Assembly: GCF_903994035.1 (NCBI RefSeq)
Contig: NZ_CAJEWB010000010.1
Span: 496,001 to 560,000 of the forward strand
Length of the DNA: 64,000 bases
Direction of reading: 5' to 3'
From: Phocicoccus pinnipedialis
GTDB lineage: Bacteria > Bacillota > Bacilli > Staphylococcales > Salinicoccaceae
The notes under the pieces are model-generated. The model was not told the origin of the DNA. It searched no databases and worked only from the letters and a program-made list of their open reading frames with translations. Both the position numbers and the translations under genes were made by a program. Below are positions 9,406-17,983 of the stretch, piece after piece (position 1 is the first letter of the stretch; every line of letters starts with the position of its first letter).

Positions 9406-10161
9406 CTACTCCTTAGATTTCAGGTATAAAAGTCCCTCTTTAGCAGCAATCTGCTCTGCTTCTTTTTTAGAACTACCTGTGCCTTCTCCGATAATCTTTC
9501 CATTGTGTTCTACTGCTTGTGTAAAACGTTTATTATGGCTCGGTCCTTCTTCTTTAACTAATATATATTTGACATTGTCTTTGAAGTGTTTATGCACGAA
9601 TTCTTGAAGTGCCGTCTTATAGTCGACCACTGCTGAATAATTCTTTGAAGTAATTTTAGGAAAAACATACTTACTTAAGAATTTGTGTACTTTATCTCTA
9701 CCTTGGTCTAGATACAATGCACCTAAAAATGCTTCGTACATGTCTGAGATAATTGATGGTCTTAATGCCCCCCCTGTTTTCTCTTCACCAGGCCCTAAAA
9801 GAAGCATCTCTTCCATCTTTAAATCGGTCGCGAATATTACAAGTGATGGTTCACATACGATGTTTGCGCGAAGTTTTGTTAAATCACCCTCAGGCAATGT
9901 TTTAAACTTATTGAATAAAAAATCTGAAACCATCAATTCTAATACCGCGTCCCCTAAAAATTCTAAACGCTCGTTGGATTCAATTCGATCTGCCCCTAAA
10001 TTATACACAAATGAACTATGCATAAATGCCTGAATATATAGATCAATATTATCAACCTCTAAATCAATCTTTTCGCGGAACTCAGAAAATAATTCTAAAA
10101 ACTCTTTTACTCGAACCTTTGAATGTGAGTCATTTTTAATTTTGCTTATTGCATTATTCAT
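9406..10161 (-). CDS. rnc: Ribonuclease III
   Basis: RNase III cleaves double-stranded RNA, including rRNA precursors. The 251-residue protein has the catalytic signature NERLEFLGDAVLEL, a second acidic cluster (SDMYEAFLGALY), and a C-terminal double-stranded RNA-binding domain (GPSHNKRFTQAVEHNG, KKEAEQIAAKEGL). I choose the ATG at 10161 because GAGGTG lies 9 bases upstream; GTG codons just upstream overlap this site. It heads rnc-smc-ftsY-ylxM-ffh after the acpP terminator. Confidence 0.96.
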   Translation of the reverse strand: MNNAISKIKNDSHSKVRVKEFLELFSEFREKIDLEVDNIDLYIQAFMHSSFVYNLGADRIESNERLEFLGDAVLELMVSDFLFNKFKTLPEGDLTKLRANIVCEPSLVIFATDLKMEEMLLLGPGEEKTGGALRPSIISDMYEAFLGALYLDQGRDKVHKFLSKYVFPKITSKNYSAVVDYKTALQEFVHKHFKDNVKYILVKEEGPSHNKRFTQAVEHNGKIIGEGTGSSKKEAEQIAAKEGLLYLKSKE

Positions 10162-10221
10162 TTCTTTCACCACCTCTATTTATTCTACATAAAAGCTTCT
10201 AGACATCATAGTTAAAACATG

Positions 10222-10250
10222 AAAAAATCCACTTCGAAAAGTGGATTTTA
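10222..10250 (-). terminator. Intrinsic terminator after acpP
   Basis: Stem AAATCCACTT-CGAA-AAGTGGATTT with a stable CGAA-type loop and a TTTTTTC tail on the minus strand, directly after acpP. It closes the fapR-plsX-fabD-fabG-acpP operon. Confidence 0.88.
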
Positions 10251-10254
10251 AAAA

Positions 10255-10494
10255 TTATTTTTCTTTTTCTAACTTCTCGATATAATCAAGAGCGTCACCA
10301 ACTGTGTTGATTTTTTCAGCTTCTTCATCAGGAATTTCCATGTCGAACTCGTCTTCTAGTTCCATTACTAATTCCGCAATGTCTAAAGAGTCAGCACCAA
10401 GATCATCTTTGAATGATGCTTCTTTAGTTACTTGATCTTCATCGATACCAAGTTTTTCAACAATAATGTCTTTTACTTTGTCAAAATTTGCCAT
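10255..10494 (-). CDS. acpP: Acyl carrier protein
   Basis: The 79-residue acidic protein carries the phosphopantetheine attachment site in [12 protein letters not shown], the serine being the one in DSLD. ACP shuttles acyl intermediates in type II fatty-acid synthesis and feeds PlsX. A very strong Shine-Dalgarno (AAGGAGGTGAAGTGTA) precedes the ATG, in keeping with high expression. It is the last gene of the FapR operon. Confidence 0.98.
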   Translation of the reverse strand: MANFDKVKDIIVEKLGIDEDQVTKEASFKDDLGADSLDIAELVMELEDEFDMEIPDEEAEKINTVGDALDYIEKLEKEK

Positions 10495-10528
10495 TACACT
10501 TCACCTCCTTATAATAATATCACAGGAT

Positions 10529-11266
10529 TTAACCCATGTACATTCCGCCGTTAACGTGAATTGTCTGACCAGTAATGTAGCGTGCCTCATCGCTTACTAG
10601 GAATGAAACAGTGCCAGCAATATCATCTAATTTACCAAAAGATTTTAATGGTATTTGCTCGAGCATTTTATCTTTAACTTCGTCAGATAACACATCCGTC
10701 ATATCACTTTCGATAAACCCTGGCGCAATTGCGTTAACTGTAATATTTTTACCTGCAAGTTCACGTGCAACAGAACGAGTCAGTCCGTCAATGCCTGCTT
10801 TAGAAGCAACATAGTTTGCTTGTCCAGCGTTACCTAAGCTTGCTACAACACTTGAGATGTTGATAATACGACCTGATGATTTTCTGATCATTGGTCTAGA
10901 TACGTTTTGAATTACGTTAAACGCACCCTTTAAGTTTATGTCAATAACATTATCAAAATCATCTGGCTTCATGCGCATAAGTAAACCGTCTTTAGTAATA
11001 CCCGCGTTATTAACCACAACATCTATTTGTCCATACTGATCAATAATATATTTAATCATTTCTTTTACACTGTCATATTCTTGTATGTGGCACTGGTATG
11101 CTTCCGCGTTTCCACCGTTTTCTTTAATCTTATTTACAACTTCTTCAGCACGGTCTTTACTTCCTGAGTAGTTCACAATTACTGTATATCCATCAATACC
11201 AAGACGTTCTGCAATACTGCTTCCAATACCTCTTGAAGCACCTGTTACTAATGCAATTTTACTCAT
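10529..11266 (-). CDS. fabG: 3-oxoacyl-[ACP] reductase FabG
   Basis: FabG performs the NADPH-dependent first reduction of fatty-acid elongation. This 245-residue short-chain dehydrogenase has the cofactor motif [12 protein letters not shown], the NNAG motif, and the catalytic Ser-Tyr-Lys (ISSVVAS, YVASKAG). I set the start at the ATG at 11266 (MSKIALVTG) because GGAGGG lies just upstream, although the open frame extends 11 codons further. It overlaps the end of fabD by 8 bases, consistent with coupled translation. Confidence 0.97.
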   Translation of the reverse strand: MSKIALVTGASRGIGSSIAERLGIDGYTVIVNYSGSKDRAEEVVNKIKENGGNAEAYQCHIQEYDSVKEMIKYIIDQYGQIDVVVNNAGITKDGLLMRMKPDDFDNVIDINLKGAFNVIQNVSRPMIRKSSGRIINISSVVASLGNAGQANYVASKAGIDGLTRSVARELAGKNITVNAIAPGFIESDMTDVLSDEVKDKMLEQIPLKSFGKLDDIAGTVSFLVSDEARYITGQTIHVNGGMYMG

Positions 11267-12167
11267 TAATAAATCCCTCCACTTGTTCAAACGTATCAAT
11301 ATTTCTTGTCGAAATCTCTTTACTAATCTTTCTTACAAGTCCAGATTGAACTTTTTTAGGACCAACTTCAATTGATTCTGTAACACCAAGTTCATGTGCT
11401 GTCTCTATACATTCAACGAAACGTACAGGTGACGTAATCTGCTCAATTAAATTTTTCTTGATGAGATTTGCATCTGTCTCTGCTTTTGCTGTAACGTTTT
11501 GAATAACAGGGATTTCTGCATCTTTAAACTCAATATCATTTAAAAATTCACCGAATGCAACTTTTGCATCTTCCATTAAATACGAGTGGAATGCACCGGA
11601 TACTTTGAGCGGGATTGTACGTCTTGCACCGCGTTCTTTCGCCACCCTCATGAATGCTTCAACCTTCTCTTTATCACCAGAAACTACTATTTGGTCTGGT
11701 GCGTTAATGTTTGCGGGGCTTACTTTTGCAGTGTCCGTAGAGATTTCTTCGCATAACGCTTCTAAATTGTCCTGCTCCATTCCAATGATTGCTGCCATGG
11801 CACCTGAATCTGCTTGACTCATGAGCTCACCACGTTTAATTACTGCTCTAATACCGTCCTCTAAAGATAAAACACCTGCATGCACAAGAGCTGGTAATTC
11901 ACCTAATGAATGTCCAATGAGATAATCTCCCTTGATATCTGTCGCTTCTAGCACAGCAAGCGAATGCGCAAATAATGCTGGTTGCGTATATTGTGTTTCA
12001 TTTAGACGTATATCGTCTTCACTAAACATAATTGTTTTTAAATCAAAATCTACTTCGCTAAAAATCTTATCGAGTAATTCGCATGCTTTCTCGTTTTCTT
12101 CATATAAGTCTTTAGCCATTGTGCCGTATTGCGCACCTTGTCCTGGAAACAGTACTAATTTAGACAT
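11259..12167 (-). CDS. fabD: Malonyl-CoA:ACP transacylase FabD
   Basis: FabD loads malonyl units onto ACP. The 302-residue protein opens with [10 protein letters not shown], contains the nucleophile motif GHSLGE and the catalytic histidine region ([10 protein letters not shown]). It overlaps plsX by 8 bases and fabG by 8 bases, so the operon is tightly coupled. The start is the only sensible ATG. Confidence 0.97.
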   Translation of the reverse strand: MSKLVLFPGQGAQYGTMAKDLYEENEKACELLDKIFSEVDFDLKTIMFSEDDIRLNETQYTQPALFAHSLAVLEATDIKGDYLIGHSLGELPALVHAGVLSLEDGIRAVIKRGELMSQADSGAMAAIIGMEQDNLEALCEEISTDTAKVSPANINAPDQIVVSGDKEKVEAFMRVAKERGARRTIPLKVSGAFHSYLMEDAKVAFGEFLNDIEFKDAEIPVIQNVTAKAETDANLIKKNLIEQITSPVRFVECIETAHELGVTESIEVGPKKVQSGLVRKISKEISTRNIDTFEQVEGFINE

Positions 12168-13140
12168 TATCTTTTATACTCTCCTTAATTTTGTCAATCG
12201 CATTAGATTCTGCTAATTTTCTTGCGACACGAATTGCATTTTTAATTGCAAGACTGTCACTTGAACCGTGTGCTTTAAGCACAATGCCATCTAGACCGAG
12301 TAATGGTGCTCCACCAAATTGGCGATAATCCATCATATCTTTTAAAGCTTCAACATCTTTTTTAAGTACAAGCGCTGCTACTTTATTAACTGCACGTTTT
12401 AAAAATATTTTCTTAACTTCACCAAGTAAGCTCATCGAAGTACCCTCGATTGTCTTAAGGATGATATTACCTGTAAAACCATCTGTTACAGCAATATCAT
12501 ATTTACCTGATAAAACGTCGCGTGTTTCAAAGAATCCTTGGAAATTTAAATTACTCTCTTTTAATAATTGATATGTTTCTTTTGTTAATGGCGTACCTTT
12601 AATTTCCTCACTACCGTTATTCACAAGTCCAACTGTTGGGTTTTTACGTCCCTCAACTGCTTCAATGTAAATAGTTGCCATTTGAGCAAATTGTAGCAAA
12701 TGACTCGGTTTGTTTTCTGAGTTTGCACCCATATCTAACAACATCAGTCCTTTATCACCAGTTGTTGGAATCATTGAGGCAATCGCTGGTCTTTCGATTC
12801 CTTTAATTCTCCCTACAACAAATAATCCAGCCGTAAGTAATGCACCAGTATTACCTGCAGAAACAATCGCGAGCGCTTCTTTATCTTTAACTGCTTGAGC
12901 TGCTCTTACAAGCGATGAGTCTTTCTTTCTACGTATAGATCTTACAGGATCATCTTCTGAGTTGATCGCTTCTGTAACTTCTATAAATTTTACACGTTTA
13001 TGCTCGTGTGGGAATGAACCTTTTAACCCGTATGCTAAGACTTTGATGTCATCATATTTGTTAACTGCTTCTATCACACCATTTGCGATAGACTCAGGCG
13101 CATTATCCCCACCCATTAGATCTACTGCAATTGTCTTCAT
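12160..13140 (-). CDS. plsX: Phosphate acyltransferase PlsX
   Basis: PlsX converts acyl-ACP to acyl-phosphate, the donor for PlsY in phosphatidic acid synthesis, and also links acyl-phosphate from the fatty-acid kinase to ACP. The 326-residue protein begins IAVDLMGGDNAPE, the family signature, and has SAGNTGALL and the GNIILKTIEG region. Its ATG overlaps the fapR TGA. FakA, encoded about 5 kb away, supplies the same acyl-phosphate pool from exogenous fatty acids. Confidence 0.97.
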   Translation of the reverse strand: MKTIAVDLMGGDNAPESIANGVIEAVNKYDDIKVLAYGLKGSFPHEHKRVKFIEVTEAINSEDDPVRSIRRKKDSSLVRAAQAVKDKEALAIVSAGNTGALLTAGLFVVGRIKGIERPAIASMIPTTGDKGLMLLDMGANSENKPSHLLQFAQMATIYIEAVEGRKNPTVGLVNNGSEEIKGTPLTKETYQLLKESNLNFQGFFETRDVLSGKYDIAVTDGFTGNIILKTIEGTSMSLLGEVKKIFLKRAVNKVAALVLKKDVEALKDMMDYRQFGGAPLLGLDGIVLKAHGSSDSLAIKNAIRVARKLAESNAIDKIKESIKDNV

Positions 13141-13703
13141 TCAACTTCACCTTCATTTTTAAAATACATCTCAAAGTCCCCTACAAATACGAGGGAATCT
13201 TCTACAAAAGATTCTACTTTTATTGTAGCAATTTTTCCGATCGTTTGAACTACTTTAGCATGAGCAACTACTCTATCACCTAGATGAACTGGTTTTTTAA
13301 ATTCTATATTGGCACTTTTCGTGAGTGCAAGCGGCACGTTAATCATTGCGACACATAGTGAATTTGCCTGCGCAAATAAAAAATGACCGCGTGTAATCGT
13401 CTTATTATTAAACACATGTGTTTCTTCAACTGTAAATACAGATGTTCCGCTCTCATTTAATTTAACATTCAAAATATCTCCGACGATGTCCTCAAGCATG
13501 ATACTTTTGATTTCATCTACCTCTTTCGCCACAGCTTTAATTCGTGCACGTAGTTCAGGTATTTTTAGAACTTGTCTATCTAATCGTATCGTTTGAATAG
13601 ATACATTTAATGATTTTGCAAGTGCTTCATCAGTTAAAAAAGGATCTCTTTCGATATATAACTGTAAAAGTCTTTGCCTTTCTGCCTTTTTATATTTAAC
13701 CAA
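13137..13703 (-). CDS. fapR: Fatty-acid and phospholipid biosynthesis repressor FapR
   Basis: FapR senses malonyl-CoA through a hot-dog fold and represses fab/pls genes. The 188-residue protein has an N-terminal helix-turn-helix (LTDEALAKSLNVSIQTIRLDR) and a C-terminal hot-dog domain (residues about 70-185, with GHFLFAQANSLCVAMI). Translation most likely starts at a TTG with GAGG 7 bases upstream. A FapR operator overlaps its own transcription start, so the gene should be autoregulated. The sequence shows no unusual features. Confidence 0.97.
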   Translation of the reverse strand: MVKYKKAERQRLLQLYIERDPFLTDEALAKSLNVSIQTIRLDRQVLKIPELRARIKAVAKEVDEIKSIMLEDIVGDILNVKLNESGTSVFTVEETHVFNNKTITRGHFLFAQANSLCVAMINVPLALTKSANIEFKKPVHLGDRVVAHAKVVQTIGKIATIKVESFVEDSLVFVGDFEMYFKNEGEVE

Positions 13704-13715
13704 GTAATCGCCTCG

Positions 13716-13735
13716 TTTAGTAGTTGGTACTAATT
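13716..13735 (-). promoter_or_regulatory. FapR operator
   Basis: The minus strand reads AATTAGTACCAACTACTAAA, matching the published FapR inverted repeat (ATTAGTACC...CTTAAT type). It lies immediately downstream of the -10, where a bound repressor would block initiation of fapR-plsX-fabD-fabG-acpP. Confidence 0.88.
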
Positions 13736-13736
13736 C

Positions 13737-13765
13737 AGTATATAAAACTTAACTCATAAATTCAA
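13737..13765 (-). promoter_or_regulatory. Promoter of the fapR-plsX-fabD-fabG-acpP operon
   Basis: Minus-strand -35 TTGAAT (13765-13760), exact 17-base spacer, -10 TATACT (13742-13737). The FapR operator begins 1 base downstream of the -10. Confidence 0.85.
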
Positions 13766-13794
13766 TTAAAAAAAGGCTAGTTAATCAACTAACC
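13766..13794 (-). terminator. Intrinsic terminator after the sortase gene
   Basis: Stem GGTTAGTT/AACTAGCC with one G-T pair and a long T-run on the minus strand; the sortase stop codon TAG lies inside the stem. Its T-run abuts the fapR promoter -35. Confidence 0.8.
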
Positions 13795-14418
13795 TTTATC
13801 GATTATTTCTGCTTGTACAATCAATCTTTTTTCAAACAGTAGTGTATCAGGATTATAGTCTTCGCACGTAATCAATGTGAGAATTTGTGGGTCACCTTCG
13901 TGTTGATCTAGCACGTCAACATCCGTCGGACTTACCTCGTACATGTCGTATATCTTATATTTCCTTACACCGTCACGAGTGATGAATTCAATCGTATCTC
14001 CAACTCTCGCTTTGTCTATATAATTAAAACGAATACCTGCACCTTCAACGCGGTGACCCGCAATAGGAATATTCTGCATATCAAGGTTATCGGTCTCCTC
14101 TAATAGACCAACTCCGTTACGTAACTTTTCTTCTGTAAGTGGACCATAATATACAGGTTCAAAAATGTTCGCCGATTCAATTTTAAGGATTCCAACCATA
14201 TCATCTTTAATATTTATTCCAGCTTTATCTGAAGGTTTCACTCCTGTAATGAACTTTTCAAGCGCATTGACCTTAATGTCGTCATCGTCATTTACAAAGC
14301 CTTCAATTATTTTATTGTTTAGACGATCCGTAAATACTTCCCTAATGTCTTGCCAAAAAAATAGTGTAACGGCAGTTAGTATTAACACAACACCAAGTAC
14401 TCTAGTAAAGTTTTTCAT
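13789..14418 (-). CDS. srtA: Class A sortase
   Basis: Sortase A is a membrane-anchored transpeptidase that joins LPXTG proteins to the peptidoglycan cross-bridge. The 209-residue protein has an N-terminal membrane anchor (residues 6-24), the catalytic histidine in AGHRV, the cysteine in TLITCEDYNP and the arginine in EKRLIV, the class A arrangement seen in Staphylococcus aureus SrtA. It starts 6 bases after the recG stop, and its Shine-Dalgarno (AAGAGGT) is formed by the last recG codons. Sortase between recG and fapR is not the usual place in Staphylococcus. Confidence 0.93.
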   Translation of the reverse strand: MKNFTRVLGVVLILTAVTLFFWQDIREVFTDRLNNKIIEGFVNDDDDIKVNALEKFITGVKPSDKAGINIKDDMVGILKIESANIFEPVYYGPLTEEKLRNGVGLLEETDNLDMQNIPIAGHRVEGAGIRFNYIDKARVGDTIEFITRDGVRKYKIYDMYEVSPTDVDVLDQHEGDPQILTLITCEDYNPDTLLFEKRLIVQAEIIDKG

Positions 14419-14424
14419 AATATT

Positions 14425-16374
14425 TTACCTCTTAAATAGCTGAATTGCTTCGTCTCGAGCAATCTCAAGCATTTTATAGTCCTCTGCTAAATCTGCTGCT
14501 TTGAATTCAGGAAGGCCACTTTGTCTGACCCCAAAAAAATCTCCTGGACCTCTCATTTCTAAGTCCCGTTCAGATAAAATAAAGCCGTCTGTTGTTTCTG
14601 TCATAATATTCATTCTTTCTGCTGCCTGTTCAGTCTTAGGATCACTTATAAGTATACAATAACTCTGCTTGTCACTTCTTCCGACACGGCCTCTCAGCTG
14701 ATGAAGTGTAGATAGACCGAATCTTTCTGCGTTGAAAATCACCATAACGGTCGCGTTAGGAACGTTTATTCCAACCTCGATTACTGTAGTCGAAACTAAG
14801 ATACGTTTCTTCAATGTTTCGAACGTATCCATCGCTTTTACTTTCTCATCGTTCTTCATTTTTCCGTGAACTAAGACAACTTCTTCACTTCCAAACTCCC
14901 TCAAGAATAACTCATAGATTTCATTGACTGTGATGAGATCGAGCGTTTCTGATTCTTCAATTAAAGGAGCGACAACATAAATACTATGACCTCTGTTATG
15001 TTCACTTCTGATGAAGCTCATTACTTCACTAAGTTCATTCGAACGTCTCCATGTTGTTTCAATTGACTTACGACCTGCGGGCATTGTTTTGATAATAGAT
15101 ACATCCATATCACCGAACGTCGTAATTGAGAGCGTTCTAGGTATTGGTGTTGCTGTCATGTACAACACGTTTTTATGACGCGCTTTTTCATTCAGTTTTT
15201 CACGTTGATTCACACCAAATCGGTGTTGTTCATCCGTAATAATGAATCCGAGGTTTTTGAACACAACATCATCTTCAATTAGCGCATGTGTACCAATGAT
15301 TAGATCCATATTACCATTTTTTAGCTGGTTAAGTATTTCACATTTTTCTTTCTTTGTTGTAGAACCAGTAAGTAGCGCAAGATTCAATTCACCACTAAAT
15401 GTCTCAGATAGTGATTCAAAATGCTGGTTCGCAAGAACTTCCGTTGGTACCATAAGAGCACTTTGAACACGTGCGGTCTTTGCAGCGTATACACAAATTC
15501 CAGCAACAATCGTCTTACCGCTGCCCACATCGCCTTGCAATAGGCGATGCATCGAATACTCAGATAGAAGGTCTCTACAAATGGAGTTCACACTCGTCTT
15601 TTGATCATTAGTGAGTTCAAACGGTAATGTTTGAATAAATGCTTTTAGCTTATCAATATCATAAGGTACGATTGAATTAGCATCACGAACGCGCTCTGCT
15701 CTTCTTTTTTCCATAATCTTTACTTGATACATGAATAATTCATAAAACTTAAGCGTTCTGCGTGCGCGACTCACGTCTTTGAATGACTGTGGGAAATGTA
15801 AGAGATAAAGTGCATCACTAATTGGCATCAGATGATATTTCTCCCTGAGTTCAGTTGGAATATCATACTTAAATTGAGCATGCTTAAAGGTTTCACTGAC
15901 GAGATTCTTAAACGTTCTGTTATGCATCGCTTTATTTAACGCATATCTTATCTCCATATCTTCTTTAGAGCCTAAAATAAGTTTTTTGCCACTCATCTCT
16001 TGCTTTAGCTTATTAAATTTACCATGTACTTTCACGGTTTGATTGACCTTAATTTTATCTCTCAAATACGGTTGATTAAAAAATGTAACCTTAAGGTAAA
16101 TATCATTGGCTTCCATAAAGAAGACAAGTCGATTCATACCACGACGCATATAAGTGACCGAAGGCTCTGTCTTCACGGTACCTTGTGCGGTAATAGTCTC
16201 TTCAATTTCTACTAAATTTAAATTAACAGGAATGTGACTCATATAACTATTCGGAATTTTAAAAACAACATCGTTCGCATTAAAAATTTGAATGCTATTT
16301 AGACGCTCTTTTGTTTTTGGTCCGACGCCTGGTAAGTCATCTATTAAAAATGCAGGTTCAATTACATTATACAT
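14425..16374 (-). CDS. recG: ATP-dependent DNA helicase RecG
   Basis: RecG remodels stalled forks and branch-migrates Holliday junctions. The 649-residue protein has an N-terminal wedge/OB region, Walker A LLQGDVGSGKT, the DEQH box (DEQHRFG), motif III (TATPIPRT) and the C-terminal TRG motif region (GPGDFFGVRQSGLPEF). It ends at ARDEAIQLFKR, about 30 residues earlier than B. subtilis and S. aureus RecG as I recall them, so the usual C-terminal tail is missing. The stop codon is followed 6 bases later by the sortase gene. The start ATG lies 2 bases after sdaAA. Confidence 0.95.
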   Translation of the reverse strand: MYNVIEPAFLIDDLPGVGPKTKERLNSIQIFNANDVVFKIPNSYMSHIPVNLNLVEIEETITAQGTVKTEPSVTYMRRGMNRLVFFMEANDIYLKVTFFNQPYLRDKIKVNQTVKVHGKFNKLKQEMSGKKLILGSKEDMEIRYALNKAMHNRTFKNLVSETFKHAQFKYDIPTELREKYHLMPISDALYLLHFPQSFKDVSRARRTLKFYELFMYQVKIMEKRRAERVRDANSIVPYDIDKLKAFIQTLPFELTNDQKTSVNSICRDLLSEYSMHRLLQGDVGSGKTIVAGICVYAAKTARVQSALMVPTEVLANQHFESLSETFSGELNLALLTGSTTKKEKCEILNQLKNGNMDLIIGTHALIEDDVVFKNLGFIITDEQHRFGVNQREKLNEKARHKNVLYMTATPIPRTLSITTFGDMDVSIIKTMPAGRKSIETTWRRSNELSEVMSFIRSEHNRGHSIYVVAPLIEESETLDLITVNEIYELFLREFGSEEVVLVHGKMKNDEKVKAMDTFETLKKRILVSTTVIEVGINVPNATVMVIFNAERFGLSTLHQLRGRVGRSDKQSYCILISDPKTEQAAERMNIMTETTDGFILSERDLEMRGPGDFFGVRQSGLPEFKAADLAEDYKMLEIARDEAIQLFKR

Positions 16375-16376
16375 AA

Positions 16377-17255
16377 TTAACTACCAAATAATTCTTGTTT
16401 TAATCTTTCGCCTGTTGGTGTTGCTGCGAGTCCACCACGTCCTGTTTCTCTTAGAGAAGAAGGCATCGTTAAGCCGATTTTATACATCGCTTCAACCACT
16501 TCGTCTGCTGGAATTCTAGATTCGATGCCAGCTAAAGCCATATCTGCTGCTGTTAAAGCATTAGATGCACCTGCAGCGTTTCTTTTCACACAAGGTACCT
16601 CAACAAGTCCTGCTACTGGATCACAAACTAATCCAAGCATGTTTTTTAATGCAATTGCAAATGCATGAGCACACATTTCAGGTGTGCCACCGTTCATCTC
16701 AACGAGCGCAGCTGCTGCCATTGCTGAAGCACTACCGACTTCTGCCTGACACCCACCTGCTGCACCTGAAATACTTGCGTTGTTTGCAACTACAAGACCA
16801 AATGCACCTGCTGTGAACAAAAACTTTACCATTTCCTCACGTGTAAGATCTGGATTCCTCTGTTTCATAGCAAATAATACTCCAGGTACTACTCCTGCAG
16901 AACCCGCTGTTGGAGTCGCACAAATTTGCCCCATCGCCGCGTTTACTTCATTCGTACTTACAGCATATGCAATTGCATAAAGATTTAAGTCTCCAGATAA
17001 ACCTTTACCACTCTCAATGTACTTTTGCATTTTTAGTGCGTCCATACCTGTGAGTCCTGTTGTAGATACAACCCCTCCGATGCCTTCAGAAGCTGCATTT
17101 TCCATTATATTTAAATTTGCCAACATATCGTTCATCACATCTAAAGCTGTGTAACCGGAAACTTCTACTTCTTGTTCAATCATGATGTCCGCAATCGACT
17201 TTTGTTCGTTTTGTGCTTTAGTTACAAGTTGGTTTATGCTGTTAAAAATTGCCAA
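16377..17255 (-). CDS. sdaAA: L-serine dehydratase, alpha subunit
   Basis: With SdaAB this iron-sulfur enzyme deaminates L-serine to pyruvate and ammonia. The 292-residue protein contains the conserved AMGQICATPTAGSAGVVPG, ANNASISGAAGGCQAEVG and LVCDPVAGLVEVPCVKRN stretches whose cysteines hold the [4Fe-4S] cluster. Translation probably starts at a TTG with AGAGG 9 bases upstream; no ATG is available that keeps the family N-terminus. It follows sdaAB by 13 bases. Confidence 0.96.
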   Translation of the reverse strand: MAIFNSINQLVTKAQNEQKSIADIMIEQEVEVSGYTALDVMNDMLANLNIMENAASEGIGGVVSTTGLTGMDALKMQKYIESGKGLSGDLNLYAIAYAVSTNEVNAAMGQICATPTAGSAGVVPGVLFAMKQRNPDLTREEMVKFLFTAGAFGLVVANNASISGAAGGCQAEVGSASAMAAAALVEMNGGTPEMCAHAFAIALKNMLGLVCDPVAGLVEVPCVKRNAAGASNALTAADMALAGIESRIPADEVVEAMYKIGLTMPSSLRETGRGGLAATPTGERLKQELFGS

Positions 17256-17268
17256 TATGATTTACCTC

Positions 17269-17934
17269 TCAATCTCCGTGAAGCTCGATAATACGCTTTA
17301 CACCTTTAGTATTATTAATTCTATCTACTGTAGACTTTTCAATAGAACCATCAAGTTCAATTGTCATCAAAGCAATTTGGCCGACCTCTTTTCGAGATAC
17401 GTTCATGTTACCGATATTCACTTTTTGGTCTTTTAGGATTGCAGTAACGTCTGCAATCGTACCGAATTCGTCTACATGGAATACGAGTAACGCATGATAG
17501 TTTCCAGAGATGTTAATTGGATAATCGTTGATAGATACGAGTTGAATCTTTCCACCCCCGATAGAAATCCCCTCTACCATGAGCTCGTCATCACCTTTAA
17601 ATAAGTGTAATAATGCAGTATTTGGGTGGCTTCTTTCTTCCATCATCTCAATGATATTGATCGTCACACCTTGTTCTTTTGCATGGTCTAATGCATTAAT
17701 AATTCTGCTGTCGTCTGTGTTATATCCTAAAATACCACCAACGAGGGCAACATCTGTCGCATGCCCTTTATATGTATCCTTAAACGATCCATATAAATAA
17801 ATATCTACCTTATCTGGCAGTTCACCAAATAAATGCCTTGCAGTAAGGCCAATACGGACCGATCCTGCTGTATGTGAACTTGATGGACCAACCATTACTG
17901 GCCCAATAATATCAAAGACACTTTTATATTTCAT
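17269..17934 (-). CDS. sdaAB: L-serine dehydratase, beta subunit
   Basis: The 221-residue protein has the dehydratase segment YKSVFDIIGPVMVGPSSSHT and a C-terminal ACT domain (residues about 145-220), which probably binds serine. The ATG at 17934 gives the N-terminus MKYKSVFDI used by relatives, but its Shine-Dalgarno is weak; a GTG or ATG a few codons upstream cannot be ruled out. A terminator-like hairpin sits about 25 bases upstream, between fakA and sdaAB, which suggests restrained expression. Confidence 0.94.
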   Translation of the reverse strand: MKYKSVFDIIGPVMVGPSSSHTAGSVRIGLTARHLFGELPDKVDIYLYGSFKDTYKGHATDVALVGGILGYNTDDSRIINALDHAKEQGVTINIIEMMEERSHPNTALLHLFKGDDELMVEGISIGGGKIQLVSINDYPINISGNYHALLVFHVDEFGTIADVTAILKDQKVNIGNMNVSRKEVGQIALMTIELDGSIEKSTVDRINNTKGVKRIIELHGD

Positions 17935-17950
17935 ATTAACCATCCATTCT

Positions 17951-17976
17951 ATAAAAGCCACACCGATTGGTGTGGC
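17951..17976 (-). terminator. Terminator-like hairpin between fakA and sdaAB
   Basis: Minus-strand GCCACACC-AATC-GGTGTGGC followed by TTTTAT. The T-run is short, so termination may be partial. Confidence 0.65.
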
Positions 17977-17983
17977 TCTTATA

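Noticed and set aside
9110-9607. 165-codon open frame on the plus strand
   Set aside because: It lies antisense to smc and rnc, has no ribosome site and its sequence is the complement of conserved domains.
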